From contig BQJM01000010.1 in the NCBI GenBank assembly GCA_021604705.1, forward strand, positions 1 through 48,896: DNA of 48,896 nucleotides, read 5' to 3'. Of this stretch, positions 22,912 through 33,147 are shown piece by piece; positions within the stretch are counted from its first letter, which is position 1; the number at the start of each line of letters is the position of its first letter. The notes beneath the pieces are model-generated. The model was given only the letters and a program-made list of their open reading frames with translations. It was not told where the DNA came from and ran no database searches. This DNA comes from a marine bacterium B5-7. GTDB taxonomy: Bacteria; Pseudomonadota; Gammaproteobacteria; BQJM01. The position numbers and the translations under genes were made by a program.

Positions 22912-25900
22912 ATGGAGTTGCCGGTGCCGTTTGAAAAAAAAACACAAAAATCGATCTTAGGTCAGGCAGCACTACCGCTTTCGCAAGCAGTTTCACCGGA
23001 ATTGTTCCATGCGATTTGTGCGCCCTTTGATACAGAGGTGATGCGGCCTAACCCATTAGTACAGAGTGAAGAAGAGGATGACAAGCCGGGCCTCGTGGAG
23101 GTTCTGATGCGGTGGCGTGGTGTGCTGCCAGCAGAACCAAGGATTCGTTATCATCGCACACATGTGCTTAATTTTCTGGAAGCGTACTTCAAACAGATCC
23201 CCAATGTGGCACCAGCACTTCAGCAAGCACTGAGCACAGCGCGGCATTGGTCAACAATAAGCGATGTGTATAGTCGTCGCGTAGAAACGCATCATCATGC
23301 GTGCCGAATTTTTCTAGAAAAACGTGCCGCACTCGATCAACAATGTAGCGAATTGGTCGCAGCGTTTGATGAAAATACGCTAACACTACGAAAGGAAAAA
23401 AGAAATGCAGAAGACTTGTCTGCTAATGTTCTAACTTTAAAGCTATGGTTTTACAACCAGTCGTTTAAGGCTCGCAAGGAAACATTCAGCTCGAAGCAGC
23501 AAGAGAAAGAGAGATACAGCGCTCAGAAAAAGAAGTTTTCACTAGAAAAGAAAGCATTAAAGGACAGCAAAGCGTCGGTTGAAAAATTAGAGAAAGCGCT
23601 GAAAAAAGCAGAAGCAGCTTTGCCAACATTATTTAAGAAAAGAAAAAAGTTGGTGGCAGAACAAGAGCGTCGACTTGATCACTTAAATGCTGCTATTAGC
23701 ACGCTAGTAAAACAGTGTTATGACAAGGTCCATGATTTAGCCACCGGAGAAGTATTACTCTTGCCCGCGGGCACGATGACTATGTCGGAGAAATTTGAAT
23801 TACAAAGTCATCCGGCGTGGCTGCAATTTAAAAAAGTAGACGATGAACAATTAGAGGTGACGCTATCATCCCGACCTCTTGGCCCAGAAGAGGGCAAGCA
23901 AGCATGTACGAAAGTATTTCTTATTGCTGATAATAGTGAAGAAGTGCCGGCGGTTATTGCGAATGCCATGCAAGCTTTATGGCTCCCCTACCCCGGTAAC
24001 AGTAAGGAAGCGGGCAGCATGGAGGCGCCAAATAACGAGATAGGAAAACCAGAACAGTCAGAAGAACTAGTAGGTTTCAAACAAATACAAAAGGCCTATG
24101 AGAACGAGAAGGCCATCCCCGATCCGCCCTTGCTAGCACCACAACAATTATCGCTAAAAACAAGTAGTTTATTGAGGGCTATGGCGGGGAAAAATGAGCA
24201 GTTCATTGGTGCACCACATAAAATACATGAAAATGAAACACTGTTTCAATCATTTTGGCATTTCTTTACGGATACCTACGGTCGGCAAGCGACTCACATC
24301 AAACGCACCAAAATCCGTTTGCAGCTGCATACCTTGCAATCTTTCATGGCGCAGCACCACGGAACATTGTCTGATGACATGAGCTTGCGTGAACGTGTGC
24401 GTAGCGTTATCCGTGTATTGCAACAACGGGTGCTGGATGCGCACGAGAAAGAACATATTGCACAAGCTGAAATTGAGGATCTTCGTCAAGCCTTGGCGGC
24501 CTGCGAAGAACAAGTGAATGCAGCACAAGCAACGACAGCGATTCGTTCAGACGATGAATCTGTTTTGAAAACGTGGTCGCCCTTGGCTACGGATTTGATG
24601 TTTCGTTTACCGAGTGATACGCCAGACAACGCAGAAAAAATCAGCATAAATACGGGTGCTTTCCCCTTAGAAGAAACAGCACTTTCAAGTGAACCAGTAC
24701 TGCAAAAAAATGACATGCCTCAGGCTGCCGTGTTTAGCGATACGGATTCGATTATCGATCGTCTAGCGGCAATGCAAACTTTGTTTGTGACCCATCAAGC
24801 GGCTGATCGTGGCTATTTGTTGTTTGATGAGTTGGTGCGCCAAATAAGACAGCTTCCCTATCCTGATACAACAAAATTGAAAGAACAGCTTGAACGACCT
24901 GTCAATCTATTTTGTGAAAACCCAAATAATGTCAAGGCTCGTTATGGTAAAAGCGTATCAGTAAAATATTTGTCAAGAGATGATATTCCTGGGGGGAGGT
25001 ATCATGATGAAAAAGACTTCTTGAGAAATTTTGAGGTGCCTGATTTAACCCCTACGGCCATCGAGGGCGAGGATCCTTGGCATTGCTTAAATACAGCAGC
25101 GCGCCAGCAAGTGATGCAGCAATGTCTGGATCTCATCAAACAGCTTAATACTTTTATCGAAAAAAGCCCCCAGCTTAAAGAAATCATCACGAAAGATAAT
25201 GCAGAAGTGATGTTCATCATGCAAAAGTTATTAGTGCTGCTGCGCTATCAAGTGTTGATTGATGCGTATTTTAATCAAGCCTGGTTTGGTGGAGATAATC
25301 AAAGCCCACATGAGGTTGGTTACCAGCACAGTAGAGTAAGTGTGACGCAAGTTGGTATAAACGGTGGTTCCTTCAAGGCGCAGTTGTTCGGCATCGGGGT
25401 GTTTTCCCACAGCCATTTGAGTGAGGGTGTTTTCAAAAAGATTGCGGATAGTATGCGATCGCTTTGCACTTCTTACTGTGATAGTGCTCAGGATGATTCT
25501 TATCCTGCAAAGGTTGGTGAGTGGTATCCTTTCTGGGGGCTTCCCTTGGCCTTAGATTTTGATGTGCTGAGTGGATTTAGTGGGCAGCTAGAAGGTCTCG
25601 AGCATTTTTATCAGCGATCTCTGATAAAGCTGCACTTGCTTGAAAAAGCGCAAGTTAATGAAGTAAGGTTTGTTTCAGCTTATGCCCGTAGGCCTGCACC
25701 AATACAAGCAGAAGATATGTCAGCGGCGCAGTATCAAAAAGTGCTACACAGGTATTCAGGCCAGCATGCTTTAGTTTCTCCTCCTTCTGACTGGGCTATG
25801 TGCAGTGATGAAATAGGCCCAGAAGCACGCACGCTTTTTCGTCGTGCTATGGGCTTGGCATCTCGCCTGGATACTTTTGTGATTTTTCAAGTGCCTTCAG

Positions 25901-28900
25901 CGGGATTACTGGAGGTCGCACAAAAGCTATTTATGAAGGCTTACGTCCTAGCTTTTCTTCTTAAAGAAGGTAAGGGTCTCTGGTGGGTTCGGGCTGAAAA
26001 TATTGACACAAAAAAACATCCCTCAGGCCCTTGGCGTGATGATGCTTTGCGGCCAAGCACTCGATCAACAGATCGGTGGCATGTTCTCACAAGAAGAATA
26101 ATTAAAATTGCACCAGAGCGAGGATGCCGTTACTTGGGAAGAGATTTAGGTCGTGCTTCACAACAACAGATTACTGTTCTTCGACATTTCCCGGGTATGA
26201 AGCCTCCTTTCCCTACACTTGGTAAAAGTGTCGAACAAGCGCAAGCTATCATGAATCTAGATACGCGTTTCAGCCTGTGGGGTTTTGTTGGCATGTTGCG
26301 AGAGGAGCCCTGGTTCTTGCTGGCTGAGACACAGCAGCGCTTCTATGAATATATTTTGCTGAATGTGAAGAGCTGGGGCGCGGCTTACGCGCAAGCAAAA
26401 TCACAGAAGGATATTCCCCCTGAAGGCTTGAGAGTGCAGATAGCATTAGCAGACGCGATGCACGTAGCTTTTGAGCGGTACATGGAAGGGGAAGAATCCT
26501 CCGTTGAGATTTCTTTACGTATTGCGCAATGGAGCTTTTTGCTGAAACAGCAAATGTTACGATCTAGATATTATCCAACAGGGAAGAAAATAGCTGCGTT
26601 GCTTGAGGAAAAGAAAATAATAGAAGATCAACTTAAGGCGAACCGTGCGCTGCAGCTTGATCCTTCCGCTGAGATAGGAGACGACGATTTACTTGGCCAT
26701 ATTAAGCAGCTAAGGAAGGAAAACGCGTGTTCGGGGGAGGAGGTTAGACTTGGGCTTCGCGATCTACAGTTGGGTCACGAAATCATCAACCTTCAGCATA
26801 TATATCACTGGACTCTCTACGACGATCGATTATACGCTGACCCTGCCGTACAAAAAGGCTTTGAACAACTACCGCTATTTAAAGATAAAATCATATCACT
26901 TGCTTGGAAAAGTGTTCTTGAGCGGCATAGCAGGGGTGGAAACATCCATCAGTTGCTTGTTCATCAAACGCCGCTTTTATGCCACGCGATGACCTTGATC
27001 GTTAACCAAGAGGCACTCTCAGAACAAGATATTTATGCGCTCATGGTGTTTCATACTTGTTTGAGTTTGCGGGATAACCCGGCAGCTTGGCGCGATCAGT
27101 ATAGCCCGATGCTCTATATCGATACGCGTCGGCGCCTGGGACAGTGGCTACCACAAATTGAAACCTACTTGCTAAAAAATACTGAATTACGTCAGCGCAT
27201 ACTGAATACGGTGCTTGCGTCCAAAGCACCTTCTGAAATCAGCAATAAACCATGGCGCGGCACTTATCCTCGTTATCACCGCGGCAATGTTGTTATTCAT
27301 TTAACAGAAGGTTGGATGCACTGCAAAAAAACATTGCTGGCGGGTGTTCGCCTGCCTGATGGGGCAGCTTCGGCCTACGCGGCTCACCTGCCTTCTGAAG
27401 ATGTCTTACGTCGAGCCAATTATCGTATTGTCTCTCTGGGAGAGAAGCGCGGCAAAATAAGCTTTGAGCATGACGGAACGGTTTATCTTATTGATGGGCA
27501 GCTAAAAGGGGATGGGGTTTTTACTAGAGATGATAAGGGTGACAAACACCAACTTTTCATGCGGTCTGTCAGTGAAGAAAAAGCATGGGAACGTGCTATC
27601 CCAGGAGAAACGAAGTGGCTTCAAACATACGCAGTGTCTCAAGATTTGCAGCGCATTCGATATTTCTCACTGAGAAACGATAAGAAACAAAAATGTTTTG
27701 GCGTGAAGCTGAACCTTGCTGGCGAAATGGTGCATTGTGATGATTACCGTCATGCTCGTGATGGCGCTTTGCAGTTGAACTTAACGAAACATCCTTTTCA
27801 GAAAGCATTATTAGCATTTGAAAGCCCTGCATTTACTTGGTGTTGGATGAAGTCTGGAGAAAAGCAGCCGGCTGCGATTGAGTTCCCACGTTACGGTTTG
27901 TATTTTACCAGGGATCCGCACACGAATTTGTATCAGTGTGAAAGCGGCAAGCATCAGGGTTATGCCTTGAATATGGAAATCCCCCAGTCTATTCCCAATC
28001 ATTTGCCTTGCGGCTTAGTATTAACACACCCCAAACAAGATCCTTGTTTGTTGCTTCCGGATCTGAAAACACTTGTCTTAGACCCCAAAGAATATGGGTT
28101 TTGGTACCAGCTAGCCCGCACACTAAAGGCGGCATTCATTGCCATAGGTAGCTTTATTGTCCGGCGCATGCATGATTTGCCTGCCAAGTTAAAAGAAAAG
28201 AAAGTGCAGTGGATGCATGTTTCTGCTATGAAAAAGAAAGAGCCGCCTGTAGCTGGGGATACTGCTTGGCATGTCAAGGATGTTCTAATACTTCCTTTTA
28301 CTGTTGTGCCGCGGATGCTTAAAGCCGTATTTTTAGGCGCATGGTATCGCGTGAGGCGATTATTTAAATATAACCGTGCTGATGCGGATGCGGTGCGTGA
28401 TGCCGTACCTTTTGTGGCGACAGACACACGTGAGTACACGGCGTTACGACTCTCAACGCCAAGCCTAGGGCGCCCCATTGCCTTGAGTGAAGCACAAAGC
28501 ATTTCTGCCTACTTGGATTTGATTGAGTTGACCATCAAGCAGTATATGGCTGGTGATAAATCCGTGTTGTCACACCTGCAGACCTACTGGGCGGGCTTGG
28601 TGAGTGCGCCAGTACTCGCGCTGAAAACGGAAGAGGCCCAATCTGCATTGTCGGAAAAGCTAAAACAATTTCCTGTGTCGCCGGTAATGCAAGATCCTAA
28701 GGCACAACTATCCACACAAGATAAAACAGTATTGAGTATTTTTTTAAAAACCTGTGTTGCGCTATATCCGATGATACAAGGTATGCCTCTCAAGTGGGAA
28801 GTCGTGCGCGTTATTCATCAGTATTTCCCTACGTATCGCAGATTAGGTAAACACATTGCAGCAGTCGCTAAGCTAAGCCCTGAGGCGTATGAGCTTGCAG

Positions 28901-31900
28901 AAGGATTATTGAATGATCGCCATTATTCAAACAAGGTCTCTCCACGCTTGTCGCAAACAAAGACGCAGGCAAAACCGACATCGCAACATACCCCTTCAGC
29001 CGTGTTATTGGCGGAATCAGCGCTTAGCGAAATTTTCCATGCTGAGCTGACAGATCCTGTAAGTATTGCTATGCCCGAGATAGCCGGTACGGAGGATGCC
29101 TGTGTGAAGTCGCGCATACAAGTGCTGACGCAAGGTTTAGAGGCAGAAAATACATCGCCGCAAGATGGAAAACGCTATGGTATTCAGCCAGAGCAAGGTG
29201 GTGCATTGCATGAGAAACTCAAAAAAGAAAATGCGTCGGCATCAGTGTTACAGGCTAAGCACTTAGATAAGATGAGTCAGATGCTGCAAGCTGATGCGAG
29301 TAATGTATCGCAACTATTGGCAGCTGAAGCCAATGTGTTCCATACAACAACGTTACCCGCTTTATTAAGTCGCTTGCTCCAGGGTGGTATGCCTGCTGTT
29401 CATAAGGCGTTGCCTGCGGCATGTGATCAAACAGCGTTTACTCGAACGCTGCATGCGTACTTGCTTGCCTCTATCAAAGCAAACTGGGCTAATGCTTGTT
29501 TACAGGCCCACGACAACTTGCTTACTGAGCAACAAGATAATAGTGCTCAGGCGACGCATGCATTGCATGACATGATCACACGACAACGTATGTACGATCC
29601 TGCTGATCCGGACAACTTTCATTATGTTTTGTTGGAATATTTCAGCGGTTTCATTCTAAGGCCTGCGCAAATGGCCATTGTTGAGGCACACTTGAAAGCA
29701 GGCCATGTCAGCGATACGCCGGGATTAATGACACAGGCACCGACGGGATCTGGAAAAACGACGGTGCTGATGGTGTTGCTTGGCTTATTAAAAGCGCAGC
29801 AAGGCGAGACTAAACATTTAGTGACGCTTGTCTTTATGCACGCCTTGAAAAAAGAAGCCTTACAGCATTTGCGAAAGATGTTAGGCGAAGCTTTTCAGCG
29901 TATGGTGTTTGATTTTGAATTTAGTGCGAAAGAAGCGAAAGAAAACCCACAGTACTACCAAGATTGTTACCAGGCGATGAAGCGTGTACAAGAATCCGGT
30001 GGTGTGATGGTAACAACGCGTGGTGCGCGACCTATGTTGCAAGAAAAGTTCATTGCGATGTTACAGCGTTATACAGATGGTGTTCAGAATACTCATGAGG
30101 AAAAAGAAGCCCTGCAGTCTTTAGCAAAGATATTAACACTGCTTGAGACAGAGGAAGTTGCTATTTACGATGAAGGTGATCGCTTGCTGACAGCGATGAA
30201 TGAAGTGCATCTTCAGCTGGGGACACCCCGCCCCGTTTCTCAACAATTTAGACAGATTGTTCTTACTGTATTTTTTGCATTACTTGATCACGATGAAAGA
30301 CTAGGTTTGCGAGATAATACGGTCTCGACTTTACCGAAAGAACAACAGGATGAAATTTTACAGTGTGCTGCAGAGAAGGTTGCAGACACTTTAGTCGGTG
30401 AGATTAAGAAATCCTTAGATGTTGAGGTTAATAAGACAACATTGACAGCGTATTTTCAGGGTAAGCTTGGGAAAGATGAGGCTGTATCGTTTCTAGCTGA
30501 ACTCAACAAACAGGTGGAAATGCCTGGCTTACGCGATCAAATGGCGATGGCAAAAGATTTGTTGACCTTGGTGCTTCCGCGCATTGTTTTTCAAAAGAAA
30601 AATCACCGCGATTATATTCGTTCAAAAGAACATGGTGGCGCTGTGCCGACTGATGCGCCAACGATGGCCCGTGAGCATGCGGAGTTTGACGATATTTTAG
30701 AGCGCATGAGTTATACCACGATCGATATGATGCAAGAGGGTATTTCACGCGAGACATTGCTCGATTGGATCGAAGAAATGAAGAATGCCGCATCCATTGA
30801 AAGACGTATGAATAATACTTTATTAGAAGAAACAGTGGCGGCGCAAGAATGCCTAAGAATTCTAGGAGATCCATTGTCTGCATGTGACGGTCTCATACTG
30901 GGAGATAGAACATGGGAAGAAAAATCTGAGGTTTGGTTGGTGCGGATTAATCAAGACCCGGGAAGATTGGCATATTTTATCGATCGACAACTTAGCAAAG
31001 TGATGTTTAGTCCCGGTAGAATTAGTGCAGATGCACAGAATATTGTCTCCATGTCTCGTGAAAACCATAGTTTATCAGCGACTGATGCGGGTGGAAAAGG
31101 CCAAGTGCAGTTCGCACGCAATGATGATACGACTGCTTCTAATGTGCAAGGAAAAGCTTTCCGGCAATTGTTATCTCGCTTTGATGGCGTTACAAAGCCA
31201 TTGATTAATTTGGCAGACGTGACACCAGCAGCGCTTTTTAACACAATTCACGAACAAACAAGTGACTACCCAAAAATTATCATCGATGGCGGTGCCTTCT
31301 TTGTGGATAGTGCATACTCACCTGAGGTCGTAGCAAAATCCCTTTATGAAACTCAGCCTAACTTAGGCCCTGTCGGTTATTATGGTTTAGATAAGTTGGT
31401 CCACGTTTACCCTGCTGCGGCAGAGAAGCCACAACGATTTACCCGTTTTTACTATCATGCTGCGTTTGCACGGGGTGCGGATGTGAAGTTGGTGCAATGT
31501 GAGGCGGCATATTTGTTATCGTCCGGCAATGAAACCTTAGAAGATTTAGAGCAGCATACGGGGCGATGCCGAAACCCGAATCAGAAAATGCGCGTGGTGG
31601 TGCCGGCTAAAACGGGGATCACGTCTTTTGAGAAATGGCTTGACCGCAGTATTGTGCTTGATGCCTTAATGGGCGCAGAACAATATCAGCGTAGCATTAA
31701 GCAGCAATTTCGCAATGTCATGAGACGAGAAATGTGTAAAAAGTTAGTAGCCGCTGTGCTGTCGATCAGTAGCTCACAGGAAAAATTAGCTGCGGTATTG
31801 AATGCATTCAATCAGGCAGATTTTCTCATGACAATGCATGCTGATGAGAATGCTTTTGAGACGGAGGGGGCTTACTTCGATCAGCACGGTTTGCCACATC

Positions 31901-33147
31901 AATTTGATGCTAAGCCTATGGACGTATTGACAGCAGAATATAATAAGCGTGTTGCGCAAGTAGACACAATATCGGGATTAGACGAGGCAGAGAAAACAAA
32001 GCTAAAAGAAGCGCTTAAACAGGTATTTCATAACATTGACCCATCACAGCTACCCCAGAAAATACTAGCAGGTTCAGCTGATCTGGGTAAAACGGTTGAA
32101 GTCGAGTTAGAAGAAACAGTGCAGCGAGAAACGCAACAACTTCAAGAGTTAGAGCGTCAAACGGCGGATGGTGGCGAATTTAGAGAGATCCCTTGGGTGC
32201 AACCACTTTCTAGTAGGGAATTTTCCCTAGGGAGCAGTATTCAGGGCCGTAAGATGTCGTATGCGGTCTTGAGAGACGCATTATTGGATCTAGAGAGAAC
32301 ATCACCCTCTAAAAGGCAACACTGGCGAGCGATACTTGAGGAAAATAACAATCGCTACGATCATCCCTTTGCGCTACATGCCTTGTCTAACGTGATGGCC
32401 TATTATGGTTTCTCTGTGGATCCAGCTATGCAGTTTACCGAAAACTTTTATCCTGCTGAACAAACGCGCGGACGATATCATCAAACCCTCCCGCTATTAA
32501 GGGACACCTTTTATGATGCACAGGACAATCATACTTTGGGCGAACATGAAAAAACAATCACCGCGTGGCGAAAAGCTGCATTCTTTTCTGATAGTGTCAG
32601 TCTGCGACATATTTTTGATAAGGCGCAAAACAGTGTAGAAACCTTGGTGATTTATCAAAACCCTGGCGATCCCCATGATATTGATGTGCTGGCGATTGAT
32701 CGCTTAGAGCAATTATGGTTTGCAAAACATATTGAGGGCCCAGTATTATTGTATGATATTTGTAGCGCTAAAGTGACGTTGGTGAAGGATGGTATGAGTC
32801 CGGAGAATCATGCAATTTATCGCACACTGTCGACGGGTAAAGTGGATAAAGATGGCGATGCTGTTGCATTACAAGAACGGATTTGGCGTTGTGTTGCCTT
32901 GTGGCGATTCTTTGATGGGAAATCTGAAGAACAACACTATACGCAACCTGAGCGAGCACAGTTAAAGGCATGGCTGAAAGAACAGTTGACGTCAGATGAT
33001 GCTGCTCAGCAAATGCAAAAGTTCTTAAAGCGCTTGTTCGCTTATCGATCGGAATCGGTATTAGGTCGTTTTTCAAATTGTTGGTTAGCGCAATGTATTC
33101 AAGAAACGATAGATAGTCACAGAAGGAGTGCAACATTTACGCCGTAA
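22912..33147 (+). CDS. Giant 3411-aa protein with SF2-like helicase core (DUF3638-like)
   Basis: One unbroken 10.2-kb frame. Residues ~130-265 form a Lys/Glu-rich coiled coil, followed by LLLPAGTM near 282. Weakly hydrophobic segments lie near 1730-1750 and 1790-1810. The C-terminal third has an ordered ATPase set: LRPAQMAIV near 2250, Walker A APTGSGKT (Lys2282), VTTRGARPMLQEKF near 2368, DEGD (2420-2423) followed by NEVHLQLG, IIDGGAFF near 2793, ARGADVKL (Arg2854) and QHTGRCRNPNQ (Arg2885, Arg2887). The last two resemble motifs V and VI of superfamily-2 helicases. The order resembles giant DUF3638-type proteins that I recall from Legionella and Chlamydia relatives. Function is unknown. It overlaps murF by 11 bp at the 3' end. 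Confidence 0.8.
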   Translation: MELPVPFEKKTQKSILGQAALPLSQAVSPELFHAICAPFDTEVMRPNPLVQSEEEDDKPGLVEVLMRWRGVLPAEPRIRYHRTHVLNFLEAYFKQIPNVAPALQQALSTARHWSTISDVYSRRVETHHHACRIFLEKRAALDQQCSELVAAFDENTLTLRKEKRNAEDLSANVLTLKLWFYNQSFKARKETFSSKQQEKERYSAQKKKFSLEKKALKDSKASVEKLEKALKKAEAALPTLFKKRKKLVAEQERRLDHLNAAISTLVKQCYDKVHDLATGEVLLLPAGTMTMSEKFELQSHPAWLQFKKVDDEQLEVTLSSRPLGPEEGKQACTKVFLIADNSEEVPAVIANAMQALWLPYPGNSKEAGSMEAPNNEIGKPEQSEELVGFKQIQKAYENEKAIPDPPLLAPQQLSLKTSSLLRAMAGKNEQFIGAPHKIHENETLFQSFWHFFTDTYGRQATHIKRTKIRLQLHTLQSFMAQHHGTLSDDMSLRERVRSVIRVLQQRVLDAHEKEHIAQAEIEDLRQALAACEEQVNAAQATTAIRSDDESVLKTWSPLATDLMFRLPSDTPDNAEKISINTGAFPLEETALSSEPVLQKNDMPQAAVFSDTDSIIDRLAAMQTLFVTHQAADRGYLLFDELVRQIRQLPYPDTTKLKEQLERPVNLFCENPNNVKARYGKSVSVKYLSRDDIPGGRYHDEKDFLRNFEVPDLTPTAIEGEDPWHCLNTAARQQVMQQCLDLIKQLNTFIEKSPQLKEIITKDNAEVMFIMQKLLVLLRYQVLIDAYFNQAWFGGDNQSPHEVGYQHSRVSVTQVGINGGSFKAQLFGIGVFSHSHLSEGVFKKIADSMRSLCTSYCDSAQDDSYPAKVGEWYPFWGLPLALDFDVLSGFSGQLEGLEHFYQRSLIKLHLLEKAQVNEVRFVSAYARRPAPIQAEDMSAAQYQKVLHRYSGQHALVSPPSDWAMCSDEIGPEARTLFRRAMGLASRLDTFVIFQVPSAGLLEVAQKLFMKAYVLAFLLKEGKGLWWVRAENIDTKKHPSGPWRDDALRPSTRSTDRWHVLTRRIIKIAPERGCRYLGRDLGRASQQQITVLRHFPGMKPPFPTLGKSVEQAQAIMNLDTRFSLWGFVGMLREEPWFLLAETQQRFYEYILLNVKSWGAAYAQAKSQKDIPPEGLRVQIALADAMHVAFERYMEGEESSVEISLRIAQWSFLLKQQMLRSRYYPTGKKIAALLEEKKIIEDQLKANRALQLDPSAEIGDDDLLGHIKQLRKENACSGEEVRLGLRDLQLGHEIINLQHIYHWTLYDDRLYADPAVQKGFEQLPLFKDKIISLAWKSVLERHSRGGNIHQLLVHQTPLLCHAMTLIVNQEALSEQDIYALMVFHTCLSLRDNPAAWRDQYSPMLYIDTRRRLGQWLPQIETYLLKNTELRQRILNTVLASKAPSEISNKPWRGTYPRYHRGNVVIHLTEGWMHCKKTLLAGVRLPDGAASAYAAHLPSEDVLRRANYRIVSLGEKRGKISFEHDGTVYLIDGQLKGDGVFTRDDKGDKHQLFMRSVSEEKAWERAIPGETKWLQTYAVSQDLQRIRYFSLRNDKKQKCFGVKLNLAGEMVHCDDYRHARDGALQLNLTKHPFQKALLAFESPAFTWCWMKSGEKQPAAIEFPRYGLYFTRDPHTNLYQCESGKHQGYALNMEIPQSIPNHLPCGLVLTHPKQDPCLLLPDLKTLVLDPKEYGFWYQLARTLKAAFIAIGSFIVRRMHDLPAKLKEKKVQWMHVSAMKKKEPPVAGDTAWHVKDVLILPFTVVPRMLKAVFLGAWYRVRRLFKYNRADADAVRDAVPFVATDTREYTALRLSTPSLGRPIALSEAQSISAYLDLIELTIKQYMAGDKSVLSHLQTYWAGLVSAPVLALKTEEAQSALSEKLKQFPVSPVMQDPKAQLSTQDKTVLSIFLKTCVALYPMIQGMPLKWEVVRVIHQYFPTYRRLGKHIAAVAKLSPEAYELAEGLLNDRHYSNKVSPRLSQTKTQAKPTSQHTPSAVLLAESALSEIFHAELTDPVSIAMPEIAGTEDACVKSRIQVLTQGLEAENTSPQDGKRYGIQPEQGGALHEKLKKENASASVLQAKHLDKMSQMLQADASNVSQLLAAEANVFHTTTLPALLSRLLQGGMPAVHKALPAACDQTAFTRTLHAYLLASIKANWANACLQAHDNLLTEQQDNSAQATHALHDMITRQRMYDPADPDNFHYVLLEYFSGFILRPAQMAIVEAHLKAGHVSDTPGLMTQAPTGSGKTTVLMVLLGLLKAQQGETKHLVTLVFMHALKKEALQHLRKMLGEAFQRMVFDFEFSAKEAKENPQYYQDCYQAMKRVQESGGVMVTTRGARPMLQEKFIAMLQRYTDGVQNTHEEKEALQSLAKILTLLETEEVAIYDEGDRLLTAMNEVHLQLGTPRPVSQQFRQIVLTVFFALLDHDERLGLRDNTVSTLPKEQQDEILQCAAEKVADTLVGEIKKSLDVEVNKTTLTAYFQGKLGKDEAVSFLAELNKQVEMPGLRDQMAMAKDLLTLVLPRIVFQKKNHRDYIRSKEHGGAVPTDAPTMAREHAEFDDILERMSYTTIDMMQEGISRETLLDWIEEMKNAASIERRMNNTLLEETVAAQECLRILGDPLSACDGLILGDRTWEEKSEVWLVRINQDPGRLAYFIDRQLSKVMFSPGRISADAQNIVSMSRENHSLSATDAGGKGQVQFARNDDTTASNVQGKAFRQLLSRFDGVTKPLINLADVTPAALFNTIHEQTSDYPKIIIDGGAFFVDSAYSPEVVAKSLYETQPNLGPVGYYGLDKLVHVYPAAAEKPQRFTRFYYHAAFARGADVKLVQCEAAYLLSSGNETLEDLEQHTGRCRNPNQKMRVVVPAKTGITSFEKWLDRSIVLDALMGAEQYQRSIKQQFRNVMRREMCKKLVAAVLSISSSQEKLAAVLNAFNQADFLMTMHADENAFETEGAYFDQHGLPHQFDAKPMDVLTAEYNKRVAQVDTISGLDEAEKTKLKEALKQVFHNIDPSQLPQKILAGSADLGKTVEVELEETVQRETQQLQELERQTADGGEFREIPWVQPLSSREFSLGSSIQGRKMSYAVLRDALLDLERTSPSKRQHWRAILEENNNRYDHPFALHALSNVMAYYGFSVDPAMQFTENFYPAEQTRGRYHQTLPLLRDTFYDAQDNHTLGEHEKTITAWRKAAFFSDSVSLRHIFDKAQNSVETLVIYQNPGDPHDIDVLAIDRLEQLWFAKHIEGPVLLYDICSAKVTLVKDGMSPENHAIYRTLSTGKVDKDGDAVALQERIWRCVALWRFFDGKSEEQHYTQPERAQLKAWLKEQLTSDDAAQQMQKFLKRLFAYRSESVLGRFSNCWLAQCIQETIDSHRRSATFTP

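Noticed and set aside
27999-28502. 167-codon frame on the minus strand inside the giant gene
   Set aside because: It lies fully inside the giant gene on the opposite strand, lacks a convincing ribosome binding site, and has no recognisable motif.
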